64,000 nucleotides of DNA, taken from VXYL01 sp965116935. GTDB lineage: Bacteria > Pseudomonadota > Gammaproteobacteria > Pseudomonadales > Azotimanducaceae. The stretch is taken from positions 1,736,001-1,800,000 of the forward strand of contig OZ220737.1 of NCBI GenBank assembly GCA_965116935.1, given 5' to 3'. The notes beneath the pieces are model-generated. The model was not told the DNA's origin, made no database searches, and was given only the letters and a program-made list of their open reading frames with translations. The position numbers and the translations under genes were made by a program. Of this stretch, positions 43,360-51,731 are shown one piece after another; within the stretch, counting starts at the first letter, position 1; every line of letters starts with the position of its first letter.

Positions 43360-44172
43360 TTGCGTTCCCGCAAAAAAAGCGGCTTTCGTTTCGCCAAGAT
43401 GCATGGGCTCGGCAACGATTTCATGGTGGCGGACTTCGTGACGCAGGACCTCTCGCCCGATCCTCGGCGCATCGCCGCGTGGGGCGACCGCCGGCGCGGC
43501 ATTGGCTTCGATCAGTTTCTTGCCGTGTGTGTGCCGGACCAACCCGAGGCCGACTTTCGCTATCGCATCTTCAACGCCGACGGTTCGGAAGCCGAACAGT
43601 GCGGCAACGGCGCGCGTTGCTTTGCGCGATTCGTCACCGCAAGCAAACTGACGGTGAAGCGCAACCTCGTGCTGCAAACCCTGGCCGGAGACATCCGTAC
43701 GGAACTTGGACAAGACGGCAACGTGGCGGTGCATTTGCCGACGCCCGACGCCTGCGCCCCGGTGCGCGTGCCGGTGGCTGGGGCAGAGCTCGAACTGACT
43801 CCAGTATCGACCGGCAACCCCCACGCAGTGATATTCGTGGACGATGTGCGCAAGGCAGACGTAGAGACCGTAGGTCAGGCATTGCAGCGCCACCCCATGT
43901 TTCCTGACCGCGTCAACGTTGGGTTTCTCGAAGTCGTCGATCGCCGCTTCGCTCGCCTGCGCGTATTCGAGCGCGGCGTCGGCGAAACCCTCGCTTGCGG
44001 CTCCGGCGCCTGCGCGGCGATGGCGGCGGCGAGGCTGGCCGGACGCTTGGACGAGACGGCGCGCATCTCCCTCCCCGGCGGCAAGCTGCAAATGGCATGG
44101 CCTGGCCCACACGCCGCCGTTAAGATGAGCGGACCGGCGACGTTCGTCTATGAAGGCCGAGTGCAGCTCTGA
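43360..44172 (+). CDS. dapF: Diaminopimelate epimerase
   Basis: DapF interconverts LL- and meso-diaminopimelate, the lysA substrate and peptidoglycan precursor, using two cysteines. The 270-residue protein has FAKMHGLGNDFMV, the first catalytic Cys in AEQCGNGARCFARF and the second in ETLACGSGACAA. The start is taken as TTG at 43360 since no ATG or GTG precedes the conserved FRFAKMHG; the frame extends upstream into the integrase stub without homology. Its stop overlaps the DUF484 ATG (TGATG). Confidence 0.94.
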   Translation: MRSRKKSGFRFAKMHGLGNDFMVADFVTQDLSPDPRRIAAWGDRRRGIGFDQFLAVCVPDQPEADFRYRIFNADGSEAEQCGNGARCFARFVTASKLTVKRNLVLQTLAGDIRTELGQDGNVAVHLPTPDACAPVRVPVAGAELELTPVSTGNPHAVIFVDDVRKADVETVGQALQRHPMFPDRVNVGFLEVVDRRFARLRVFERGVGETLACGSGACAAMAAARLAGRLDETARISLPGGKLQMAWPGPHAAVKMSGPATFVYEGRVQL

Positions 44173-44876
44173 TGACGCTTTCCGAGCCGCAAGCCCCGGA
44201 ACTCGATCCAGCCGAAGTGGCAGGCTTCCTTCGCCGCCATCCGGGGTTTCTCGTGGACCATCCCGACTTGATCCCCACTGTGCCGACGCCGGACGGCGCG
44301 GCATCGTTGGTGCAGCGGCAGATGGCTACCTTGCGAGAGCGCAACCGCGACGTGGGGCGGCGCCTCGAGGAGGTGCAAGGCGTTGCTGCGGACAACGAGC
44401 GCATCTTCACCTCAGCGAGCACGCTCACCTTTGCCTTGTTGGATGTACAAACGCGAGCCGAACTCGACGATGCGTTGGCGGCGCATGTGCTTGGGCGCTT
44501 TCATCTCGACCATGTCATCTGCTTCGAGGACGGCGGCAACGACGCCCCCTTGAAGCACCTGCGCTGCCTTGCCCCGGGCGAGTCGCCACCGGTAGCGACG
44601 CTGTTCGATGTGCGTTTGCCTCTGTGCAACCCCTGCCGTCCCGAGGAGTACGAGGCCCTGTTTGGGCAGCGGCCCAACGCTCCCGGCTCCGCGGCCCTGG
44701 TGCCAGCGCGATTCGCCAGCGTCAAGGCGACGCTGGCCTTGGGTTCGTACGATCCCGAGCGCTACACGCCGGACCTAGGCACCGCGTTCCTCGGCTATCT
44801 CGGCGATCTGTTGGCGCGTGTGCTGGCCAGCCTTCGCGTCGCGACCGCCATCGTCGGCGAAGGAGCACACAGGTGA
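44172..44876 (+). CDS. DUF484 family protein
   Basis: The 234-residue protein matches DUF484, a GAF-like domain protein found between dapF and xerC: VAGFLRRHPGFLVDHPDLIP at the start, SLVQRQMATLRERNRDVGRR as a coiled segment, and LALGSYDPERYTPDLGTAFL near the end. Its function is not known; the constant placement suggests a link to XerC or cell-wall lysine supply, which is inference. It overlaps dapF by one base and xerC by four. Confidence 0.92.
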   Translation: MTLSEPQAPELDPAEVAGFLRRHPGFLVDHPDLIPTVPTPDGAASLVQRQMATLRERNRDVGRRLEEVQGVAADNERIFTSASTLTFALLDVQTRAELDDALAAHVLGRFHLDHVICFEDGGNDAPLKHLRCLAPGESPPVATLFDVRLPLCNPCRPEEYEALFGQRPNAPGSAALVPARFASVKATLALGSYDPERYTPDLGTAFLGYLGDLLARVLASLRVATAIVGEGAHR

Positions 44877-45832
44877 CGCAGGGCCGCCGGGAGCCCGCCA
44901 CGGTCGATCAAGGCAGCGCGCTCGCGACCGACATCGACCGCTATCTCACGGCGCTCGCCAGCGAACGGCAGGCATCGCCGCACACGGTGGCCGCCTACCG
45001 ACGCGATCTCGATCGCCTCTGTGCACACGCACCTCAGCGCGCCGAGGATGTCCGTGGCCATCACATTCGCGCCTATGTGGCGCGTCTGCACGCTGGCGGT
45101 CTTGCGCCGCGCTCCATCGCCCGCGCCCTGTCCGGCGTGCGCGGCTTCTTTGCATGGCTGGTGCGCAGGGGAGAACTCGGCGGCAATCCGGCAGCGGGGA
45201 TTCGCGCACCGAAACAGCAAGCGCGCCTGCCGAAAACGATGGATGCCGACCAAACCGCGCAGCTCTTCGTTGGCGACGAACCGAAGGGCGATCTTGAACT
45301 GCGCGATCGCGCCATCGCCGAGTTGCTCTACGGCAGCGGGCTGCGACTCGCCGAACTCGTTGGTGCCAACGTCGGAGACGTTGATCTCGATGAGGGTGTC
45401 ATCACGGTCGTCGGCAAAGGCAGCAAGACGCGCATCTCGCCGGTGGGCAGCGCCGCTCGCAAGGCCCTGCGTGCCTGGCTCGCTATCCGCACGGGCGTGA
45501 CTCTTCAAGACCCGCTGTTCGTCGCCCGAGGCGGCCAGCGCATCTCGCCCCGCAGCGTGCAGCTTCGACTGAAGAAGCTCGCTGCTGCCACCACCGGCAA
45601 CGATGCGCTGCATCCGCATATGCTGCGCCACAGCTTCGCGAGCCACATGCTTGAGTCGAGCGGCGATCTCTTGGCCGTGCAGGAGCTCTTGGGCCACGCC
45701 AACATCGCGACGACGCAGGTGTACACCCACCTCGACTTCCAGCACCTCGCCAAGGTGTACGACAGCGCCCACCCTCGGGCGCATCGGAAGTCCGCCACGG
45801 AGAACGCAGCGCCCGGTGGTGCCAAGAGGTGA
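44873..45832 (+). CDS. xerC: Tyrosine recombinase XerC
   Basis: XerC with XerD resolves chromosome dimers at dif. The 319-residue protein has the catalytic set: Arg in LLYGSGLRLAEL, Lys in VVGKGSKTRISP, His-x-x-Arg in HPHMLRHSFASHM, His in LLGHANIATTQ and Tyr in VYTHLDFQHLA. The start is GTG at 44873 within the DUF484 stop (GTGA). Context dapF-DUF484-xerC separates it from the many other integrases. Confidence 0.94.
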   Translation: MTQGRREPATVDQGSALATDIDRYLTALASERQASPHTVAAYRRDLDRLCAHAPQRAEDVRGHHIRAYVARLHAGGLAPRSIARALSGVRGFFAWLVRRGELGGNPAAGIRAPKQQARLPKTMDADQTAQLFVGDEPKGDLELRDRAIAELLYGSGLRLAELVGANVGDVDLDEGVITVVGKGSKTRISPVGSAARKALRAWLAIRTGVTLQDPLFVARGGQRISPRSVQLRLKKLAAATTGNDALHPHMLRHSFASHMLESSGDLLAVQELLGHANIATTQVYTHLDFQHLAKVYDSAHPRAHRKSATENAAPGGAKR

Positions 45833-46533
45833 GCGCGGCGGACGGCATTCGCCTCGTCACCTTCGACCTCGACAACACCCTGTGGAGCGTCGATGGCGTG
45901 ATCCGTCGGGCAGAGGCCGAGATGCACGCTTGGCTGAAGCCCAGGGCACCGGAGTACGAGCGCCTGCACGCATCCACCCTGGGCGAGATTCGCCGCAGCG
46001 TCATGGCCGCGGATCCAGATATCGTCCACGACCTTTCGCGCCTGCGCGTGCGCATCCTTTGGGACGCCATCGAGCACTGCGGCTATGCGGCGGAAACGGC
46101 GCGAGAACTCGCCCAAGGCGCCTTCGACACCTTCCTCGACTGGCGCCACCGCGTCACCTATTTCGAAGGTGCCCTCGAAACCCTGAGTGCCCTGCACGGC
46201 CACTACACGCTTGCGGCACTAACCAACGGCAACGCGGATTTCGAACGGCTGGGGTTAAGCCACCTCTTCTCCTTCGGCTACAGCGCCGCCGACGTGGGCG
46301 CAAGCAAGCCCCACCCGGAGATGTTCCAGCGCGCACTCGCCCATGCCGACGTTGCACCAGCAGAAGCCGTCCACATCGGCGACCACCCGGTCGACGACAT
46401 GGAAGGCGCCCGCAATGTCGGCATGCACACCATCTGGGCCAACTTGACGGCGCAAACCGAACCCGCCGCCGCCACCGCGACGGTCACCCGCTTGAAGGAC
46501 ATCCCGGAGACCATCGCTGGCCTCGTGCGGTAG
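45829..46533 (+). CDS. HAD-family phosphatase, YigB-like
   Basis: The 234-residue HAD hydrolase has motif I LVTFDLDNTLWSVD with the nucleophile Asp, motif II LAALTNGNAD and motif III/IV VHIGDHPVDDMEGARNVGM. In gammaproteobacteria the gene after xerC is YigB, a phosphatase acting on FMN and on the riboflavin precursor 5-amino-6-(5-phosphoribitylamino)uracil; that substrate is inferred from position. GTG at 45829 overlaps the xerC stop. Confidence 0.88.
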   Translation: MSAADGIRLVTFDLDNTLWSVDGVIRRAEAEMHAWLKPRAPEYERLHASTLGEIRRSVMAADPDIVHDLSRLRVRILWDAIEHCGYAAETARELAQGAFDTFLDWRHRVTYFEGALETLSALHGHYTLAALTNGNADFERLGLSHLFSFGYSAADVGASKPHPEMFQRALAHADVAPAEAVHIGDHPVDDMEGARNVGMHTIWANLTAQTEPAAATATVTRLKDIPETIAGLVR

Positions 46534-46555
46534 CGCCTGAGGGTGGCCAAGCCGG

Positions 46556-46634
46556 CAGGGCGACGCATGCGTCGCCCCTACGGCCCGCGGCTTGACCGAC
46601 ACCTTCCTGTAGGGGCGACGCATGCGTCGCCCTG
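46556..46634. repeat. REP-like inverted repeat pair, family A2
   Basis: Perfect 26-bp arms at 46556-46581 and 46609-46634 contain the internal palindrome GGGCGACGCATGCGTCGCCC and are separated by 27 bases. The core GGCGACGCATGCGTCG recurs at 48384-48402 and 52311-52327, both times downstream of a thrC 3' end. Variant GGGCGACC...GGTCGCCC forms are at 6942-6966, 8656-8680 and 60703-60730. Confidence 0.9.
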
Positions 46635-46702
46635 TCCGGCTCCTTGCAGCGAGCCCACCGACGGGTTTGCGACACTGAACGCATCGTGGTCAGATCCGCG
46701 GT

Positions 46703-47323
46703 GTGACCACGAGTCGTTTCAACACTGTCTGCGCCGTCTTCGCGACGCCGTCCGGGGCCTTCGCTGGCTTGCGCAACGAACGGCCCATCTTGCTCCCAAT
46801 CCTGCTCCTAGTCGCCGGGGCTGCGGTCGGTCTCACGACATTCATGGTTTCCCTCGACACCCCAATTGCCAACGACGCGGGCATCTTGCAGCCGACCATG
46901 ATTGCGGCCCTCGTACTGAGTGCCGCCGCCGCCGTCACCGTCCTCCTCTTGATGTTCGCCTTCGTCCTGTGGATCGCCGGGAACGTCACAAGAGACGGGG
47001 TCAGTTTCCACGACTCCGTGAGTCTGGTCGCTTGGGCATCGCTGCCGACATTGTTGGCCGACATCGCCAGAGTGGCTGACGCGGTGGCACGTCAATGGTG
47101 GGAGCTGGACTCTGTCGTTCTGGATGTCGCGTTCTTCGGCCTCGATCGAGCCCACTCTCTCGGGTTTCCCGTGCCTCCGTTGGTCGAGGTTTGGGTCGCC
47201 GCACTAGTGGCGATCGGCTACCGCCAATGGTTTGCCGCCTCGATCTCGAAAGCCGCCACGATAGGCGCCTTGGCATTGGGATTCCATGTGGCGACACGGC
47301 TCGCTTGGGGGTGGTTCGTCTAG
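46703..47323 (+). CDS. Yip1-family-like membrane protein, copy 1
   Basis: The 206-residue protein has about five membrane segments and the Yip1-type pattern: FNTVCAVFATPSGAFAGLRN before helix 1 (LLPILLLVAGAAVGL), VLLLMFAFVLWIAGN, and SFHDSVSLVAWASLPTLLAD. Role unknown. The start is a GTG at 46703. A paralogue at 50308-50982 is over 85 percent alike by eye and longer by 18 codons in the first loop (AAVTGGPPAVQRALTS), so this copy has a deletion there or the other an insertion. The two mark a segmental duplication. Confidence 0.8.
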   Translation: MTTSRFNTVCAVFATPSGAFAGLRNERPILLPILLLVAGAAVGLTTFMVSLDTPIANDAGILQPTMIAALVLSAAAAVTVLLLMFAFVLWIAGNVTRDGVSFHDSVSLVAWASLPTLLADIARVADAVARQWWELDSVVLDVAFFGLDRAHSLGFPVPPLVEVWVAALVAIGYRQWFAASISKAATIGALALGFHVATRLAWGWFV

Positions 47324-47540
47324 GTAGGGTCGGCCCAAAGCGCCAAACCAGCCAATCGCTCTCACCCTCACCGGCCACGCACCTGCGACGATCCTGTGGG
47401 GTGAAAGCCGGTTCGCCGAGCATGCTTGTTTGGACTGTACGGCAACCAAACACCCAACCTAGCGCGTAGGAGCCGCGTCGACGCGCTCGCAAGTCCTCTA
47501 GAATCCGTCGCAGTTTCTTCAGTAGGTGTCAATATTCCGA

Positions 47541-48297
47541 ATGAAGTTCGTCGGCGTTGACCTTGCTGCCCAGCCCACCAACACCAGCCTCTGTGTCATT
47601 GGCTGGAACGCGACGCCGCGTGTGGAAGCCGTCCACCGGCCGGCGTCAGATGAATGCGTCATTCGGCAAGCGGGCAAGACTGTGGCTGCCATCGGCCTCG
47701 ACTGTCCTTTCGGTTGGCCGGACGCTTTCTTTCGTATCCTTCGTTCAGCAAGAAGGCAGTTCCGGCATCTGTGCGCCACTCACGAAGGAAGAGGCCGACC
47801 GGCTCAAGTATCGAGCGACTGACCGGTGGCTCCGCGAGCAGGACTTCCCCGACAGCCGCGGGCCTGTCCGCCCCCTAAGCGTAGCAACGGACAAGCTGGG
47901 CGCCGTGGCGCTAAGGTGTGTCCGGCTCGTCCAGTGCCTTGTTGCGGAACGAGGTGACCAACGGACGATCTATGAGGTCTATCCTCGTGCATCGCTTGCT
48001 CGCTGGATGTCGCTTGACGGTTCCTACAAGAAGACGACCCCCGCCTCCAAAGCAGTCAGGGAGCAGATCGTCAGTCGACTTGTCGAACATGGGCTCGATG
48101 TCGGGGTATTCCGCGAGACCCTTGAGGCCAGCGACGACGACCTTGACGCTCTTGTAAGTGCCCTTACGGCTGCGCTTGCGTTCGCCGGCCGGACAGACCT
48201 TCCGCCTCCGCACCTTGCCCAGCTCTCCAAATCCGAAGGGTGGATTCACGTCCCTTCGGGACCGCTGCCCGACCTCGAAGCACTTAGCTTCCGTTAG
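47541..48297 (+). pseudogene. DUF429-like protein, frameshifted
   Basis: The first part (47541 to about 47740) reads MKFVGVDLAAQPTNTSLCVI and AAIGLDCPFGWPDAFF. The rest continues in the next frame with KEEADRLKYRATDRWLRE, IYEVYPRASLARW and SDDDLDALVSALTAALAF to a stop at 48297. Together they match a DUF429 predicted nuclease. A one-base shift near the TTTCTTTCG stretch (about 47727-47745) breaks it. It is either a pseudogene or a sequencing error. Confidence 0.65.
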
Positions 48298-48414
48298 CAA
48301 CTTGCGCCGCGAGCTACGCGTTCGTAGAGCGCGGTGGTGGGGAGCGCTCGGTGGTGTGGGCCCTGTTCGCCCGTCCAGTCGTGGGCGACGCATGCGTCGT
48401 CCGTAGATGGCACG

Positions 48415-48506
48415 CTAAGGACGCACGTCGTCGTGTCCGGCGATGTAGTCCTTGAGGGCCGTTGCGCTAGCCGGGATTGGGGTTCGGCGGGCGTCTTCCG
48501 CGCGCG
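48415..48506 (-). pseudogene. Duplicated 3' end of thrC
   Basis: On the minus strand this encodes EDARRTPIPASATALKDYIA followed by GHDDVRP and a stop, almost the same as the C-terminus of the real threonine synthase ending at 52340. The similarity extends past the stop into the GCGACGCATGCGTCGTCCG palindrome. Upstream of 48506 it stops. With the Yip1 copies this defines the duplicated block. Confidence 0.88.
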
Positions 48507-48653
48507 GTCGCAAGGGCGCCTACCGACACAAGAATTGCGTCCCACGGTCGTGTAAGCGGTCGCTTACGCTGGCCGCGTTGGGGGCCTTGGGGGCAGCGGA
48601 CAAGCGAAGGTGTACTGTCGGATCGCGCTATCCGGCGGGAGAATGGCCGACCG

Positions 48654-49265
48654 TCACGGTCCAGATGCTCCGACCGTGTCTCCCTTTAGATTCGCCAAGG
48701 CGTCGAGGATTGAGCCGAGTTCATCGTTGAGAAAACCAGCACGTTTCGCAGCGTCGGCGTAGCTGATCGCGTAGCACGGGACGTACCCGTAATCGGGTTG
48801 GGTCTTGTTCCCTCAGGGATTTGGAACCGGGACGAATGCACCGTCGGCATGGAATCGGCCCCTCCAATGGTCAAGCTGATCGCGGAGTTCCTGTGGGAGC
48901 TCGTCGATGTCCCATCCAGGAAACACACCGAAAAGAAAGTGGTTCGACCGTTGCTTCGGGTCTTCGGGAGCCCCGGGGGGCGTGAGCCAGGCCACCGAGA
49001 TCCGGCTACGCCAGACCGGACAATAGGCGCGGACGGCGAGCCGGCGCGTGCCTTCCAGAGTGGCCCGTGGTTCGTTGCGGTCTCGATCAGCTGTTCGGCG
49101 ATCTCTTTGACTTCGAGCCGATCGAAGCTTGCGAGAAAGTCCTGCTTGGTGATGGGTCTCCGCCTCGTAGAACGCGACGCCCGCTCTTTGGCGAGACGTC
49201 CGATGACGCGAGGAACCAGCGTCCGGATGGCGGTCCCCTGGAACTGCTTCAGCTCAATGGCCAGA
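48654..49265 (-). pseudogene. Decayed hypothetical gene with a possible nuclease-like core
   Basis: Pieces of one protein are found in two frames: LAIELKQFQGTAIRTLVPRV and TKQDFLASFDRLEVKEIAEQ (49096-49265), then ISVAWLTPPGAPEDPKQRSN and WDIDELPQELRDQLDHWRGR (48813-48995), a TGA stop, and QPDYGYVPCYAISYADAAKR to a final stop at 48654. One frameshift and one internal stop disable it, and a MITE-like end at 49277 cuts off its 5' part. IELKQF is compatible with the ExK of a PD-(D/E)XK nuclease, which is only a suggestion. Confidence 0.55.
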
Positions 49266-49276
49266 GAACTAGCGCT

Positions 49277-49470
49277 CCCGACACACAAACATCTCGTCCT
49301 ACACAACGTGGGCTATCTCCCACAGCACTGTGACGCAGCGCGGTCTCTACCCGCGACGCAGGCGTTTCGTTTTCCCGCGCGTGCTCTCGCGCCATCTCGA
49401 GCACACGGCGTTGTCTGGCCCGTGGACCGCGGCGCGGCCGCCAGCGCCTTGCCCGAGCAGAAGACTTCGT
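49277..49470. repeat. MITE-like element, copy 1, right end missing
   Basis: The left end starts CCCGACACACAAACATCTCG and the next 190 bases match copy 2 (49787-50069) well, including GCGCGTGCTCTCGCGCCAT. The matching right terminal repeat is not found before 49577, so this copy is truncated. It abuts the decayed gene at 48654-49265. Confidence 0.8.
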
Positions 49471-49576
49471 CGACCGGTGGGGATTGGCCTGCTAAAAGCA
49501 CTGCCGTACAGCGTTTGGGCGTGGACGTGACGTTGGGGTGGCGTATGCTCTGCGTTTTACCGGCGGTTGGTCGCTG

Positions 49577-49786
49577 ATGGGAACATCCACCGACAGTTCG
49601 GGCCCGGAAATCCGCACCATCAGTGCATCCGACTTCAAGGCTCGATGCCTCAAGCTCATGGACGAAGTCGCTGCGGGCGACTTGGAGGTCATCGTCACCA
49701 AGAACGGTCATCCCGTCTCTCGCCTCGTGCGCTGCCAAGACGTCAGCACGAGCATGTTCGGGATCGACCGAGGTCAGGGAAGGCCT
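49577..49786 (+). pseudogene. Phd/YefM-type antitoxin gene, 3' end replaced by a MITE
   Basis: The first 70 codons encode a Phd/YefM antitoxin N-terminal DNA-binding domain: IRTISASDFKARCLKLMDEV and VIVTKNGHPVSRLV. From 49787 the reading frame enters the MITE and continues without meaning to 50047, so the toxin-binding tail is lost. No PIN or RelE toxin gene lies next to it. It may still bind its operator, but as a module it is dead. Confidence 0.75.
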
Positions 49787-50069
49787 CCCGACACACAAAC
49801 ATTGCGTCCTACACGACGTGGGCCATCTCCCCCGCCAATGGCGCAGCGCGAGGTGTCCACCCCACGACACTGGCGTTTCGTGTTGCCCGCGCGTGCTCTC
49901 GCGCCATGTCGAGCACACGGCGTCGTCTGGGCCGTGGACCGCGTCGCGGCCGTGCCAGCGCCTTGCCCGCCCGGACAGCCGCGTCCGGGCCGATGCCCGC
50001 AGACGGGGGCTGGAGATGGGCTGTGGGAGATGGCCTACGGTGTGTAGGACGAGATGTTTGTGTGTCGGG
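49787..50069. mobile_element. MITE-like non-autonomous element, copy 2 (283 bp)
   Basis: The ends are 28-base inverted repeats (left CCCGACACACAAACATTGCG..., right its complement) with 26 of 28 matching. There is no gene inside. No clear target duplication is seen: the flanks read AGGCCT and GGATCC. It interrupts the antitoxin gene. No transposase with these ends occurs in the window. Confidence 0.82.
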
Positions 50070-50307
50070 GGATCCCCGCTTTTGTGTGCAAAGTCAACGG
50101 CTGCGCCGTAGAAACGGCGCTGGCTCCTAGCCGTAGCTGCGAGCGAATGCGAGCACGAAGGCCAGCAGTTCGCGTAGCGAACTGCCGACGGCCCGCAAGG
50201 GCGCGCAAGCGCCCACAACAGCCGTTGCTTTCGGACGTCGCTCCTTACAGCCAGCCGTCCGCCCGACAGGTTTGCGACACCGAACCCATCGTGGTCAGAT
50301 CCGCGAT

Positions 50308-50982
50308 GTGATCAGGAGTCGCTTCAACACCGTCCGCGCCATTTTCACGGCGCCATCCGGGGCCTTCGCTGGCTTGCGCAACGAACGGCCCATCTTGCTC
50401 CCAATCCTGCTACTAGTCGTCGGGGGGGCTGCGGTCGCTCTCACGACGTTCATGGTTCCCCTCGACACCCTGATCGCCAACGATGCGGGTGCTGCCGTCA
50501 CCGGGGGCCCTCCCGCCGTACAACGGGCACTTACCTCTGGCATCTTGCAGCCGACCATGATTGCGGCCCTCGTGCTAAGTGCCGCCGCTGCCGTCATTGT
50601 CCTCCTCTTGATGTTCGCCTTCGTCCTGTGGATCGCCGGGAACGTCACAAGAGACGGGGGCAGTTTCCACGACTCGGTGAGTCTGGTCGCTTGGGCATCG
50701 CTGCCGACATTGGTGGCCGACATCGCCAGAGTGGCTGGCGCGGTGGCACGTCAATGGTGGGAGCGGGACTCCATCGCCCTGGATGTCGTGTTCTTCGGCC
50801 TCGACCGAGCCCACTCTCTCGGGTTTCCCGTGCCTCCATTAGTCGAGGTGTGGGTCGCCGCACTAGTGGCGGTCGGCTACCGCCAATGGTTTGCCGCCTC
50901 GATCTCGAAAGCCGCCACGATGGGCTTCTTGGCACTGGGATTCCACGTGGCGGCACGGTTCGCTGTGGGGTGGGTCGTCTAG
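50308..50982 (+). CDS. Yip1-family-like membrane protein, copy 2
   Basis: This 224-residue paralogue of the 46703 gene keeps the full loop after helix 1 (NDAGAAVTGGPPAVQRALTS) and the same membrane segments (VLLLMFAFVLWIAGN, SFHDSVSLVAWASLPTLVAD). The GTG start is at 50308; the 60 bases upstream (TTTGCGACAC, CATCGTGGTCAGATCCGCG) also match copy 1. Being longer, it is the better candidate for the original. Function unknown. Confidence 0.8.
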   Translation: MIRSRFNTVRAIFTAPSGAFAGLRNERPILLPILLLVVGGAAVALTTFMVPLDTLIANDAGAAVTGGPPAVQRALTSGILQPTMIAALVLSAAAAVIVLLLMFAFVLWIAGNVTRDGGSFHDSVSLVAWASLPTLVADIARVAGAVARQWWERDSIALDVVFFGLDRAHSLGFPVPPLVEVWVAALVAVGYRQWFAASISKAATMGFLALGFHVAARFAVGWVV

Positions 50983-51068
50983 GCAGGGTCGGCCGACAGC
51001 CGCCAAACCACTTGGTCGTTCTGTCTCACTGGTCCGTCTGCCCCATGACGGGGCGCAACCTCCCCCTT

Positions 51069-51160
51069 CCCGACACACAAACGATCATGGTCTGAGTCGG
51101 CCACCCCGATTTCATGACTTTGGGGTGGCCGACTCAGGCAATGACCGTTTGTGTATCGGG
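51069..51160. repeat. 92-bp two-tier hairpin with MITE-type ends
   Basis: The outer arms are CCCGACACACAAACG and its near-complement (14 of 15). The inner arms CTGAGTCGGCCACCCC and GGGGTGGCCGACTCAG pair perfectly over 16 bases with a 14-base loop. The outer arm is shared with the MITE-like elements at 49277 and 49787, so this is a minimal member of that family or a structured RNA. Confidence 0.88.
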
Positions 51161-51340
51161 ACCGCAGTGTTCTGATTCGGCAAACCCCTTGAAGACCTAC
51201 CCACGAGGCACGCATTGTTAACGCGCAAGGGCCTGTTTTGAGAAGCAATTCCTAATCCACCCGCCACAATGCGCCGTTGAATCTCAGTTTTCGGGGTTTG
51301 GCCGCTATGCTCCGGCAATCCACCATTGGGAGTCGAACCG

Positions 51341-51679
51341 ATGCGAACCCAAACCCTTGCCGTCGTCTTGTCAACGCTCGCCCTATGCTCCCACTTGCAC
51401 GCCCACGAAGTTCGGGGTAAGGCGGGCGCTCGCCTTACAGGAACCGATGCGTCCAACGCTGAACGCAATGCCTGTCGCTTCGCCACGGAAAGGGCGCGCA
51501 AGGACCTACCGGCGAAACACAACATTCGCGAGTCGTGCAACTGTGGCGGCGAGCGTAAGGGAAGCGACGGGCGCGTTTCGGTATTCTGTAGTGCAGTCGC
51601 CATCGCGCACCATGGGAGCAGGGTGCGATTCTTCGACGAGGACGGATCGTACACGGGGCCGGTTGAACCGGGGGATTGA
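51341..51679 (+). CDS. Small secreted protein with cysteines, unknown
   Basis: The 112-residue product starts with a signal peptide (MRTQTLAVVLSTLALCSHLHA, cleaved near AHA). The mature part has four cysteines (ERNACRFATERARKD, RESCNCGGERKG, SVFCSAVA), likely disulfide-bonded in the periplasm. No family is recognised. It sits inside the decayed duplication but is intact itself. A 15-bp hairpin follows at 51689-51731 and may end its transcript. Confidence 0.6.
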   Translation: MRTQTLAVVLSTLALCSHLHAHEVRGKAGARLTGTDASNAERNACRFATERARKDLPAKHNIRESCNCGGERKGSDGRVSVFCSAVAIAHHGSRVRFFDEDGSYTGPVEPGD

Positions 51680-51688
51680 CCGGCGTTC

Positions 51689-51731
51689 GATCCCAAAGTG
51701 TCAATGACACCCCGCGTGACACTTTGGGATC
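51689..51731. terminator. Hairpin with perfect 15-bp arms after the secreted-protein gene
   Basis: GATCCCAAAGTGTCA at 51689-51703 pairs with TGACACTTTGGGATC at 51717-51731 around a 13-base loop. There is no T-run, so termination is uncertain; it could be a repeat. Confidence 0.45.

Noticed and set aside
42991..44172. A single 393-residue protein joining the integrase stub and dapF
   Set aside because: The open frame is continuous, but a TATAAT box and a plausible TTG start separate them and DapF alone has its full normal length.
49313..50218. A 301-codon minus-strand frame through the MITEs and antitoxin
   Set aside because: It reads MITE ends and antisense antitoxin sequence; no family resemblance.
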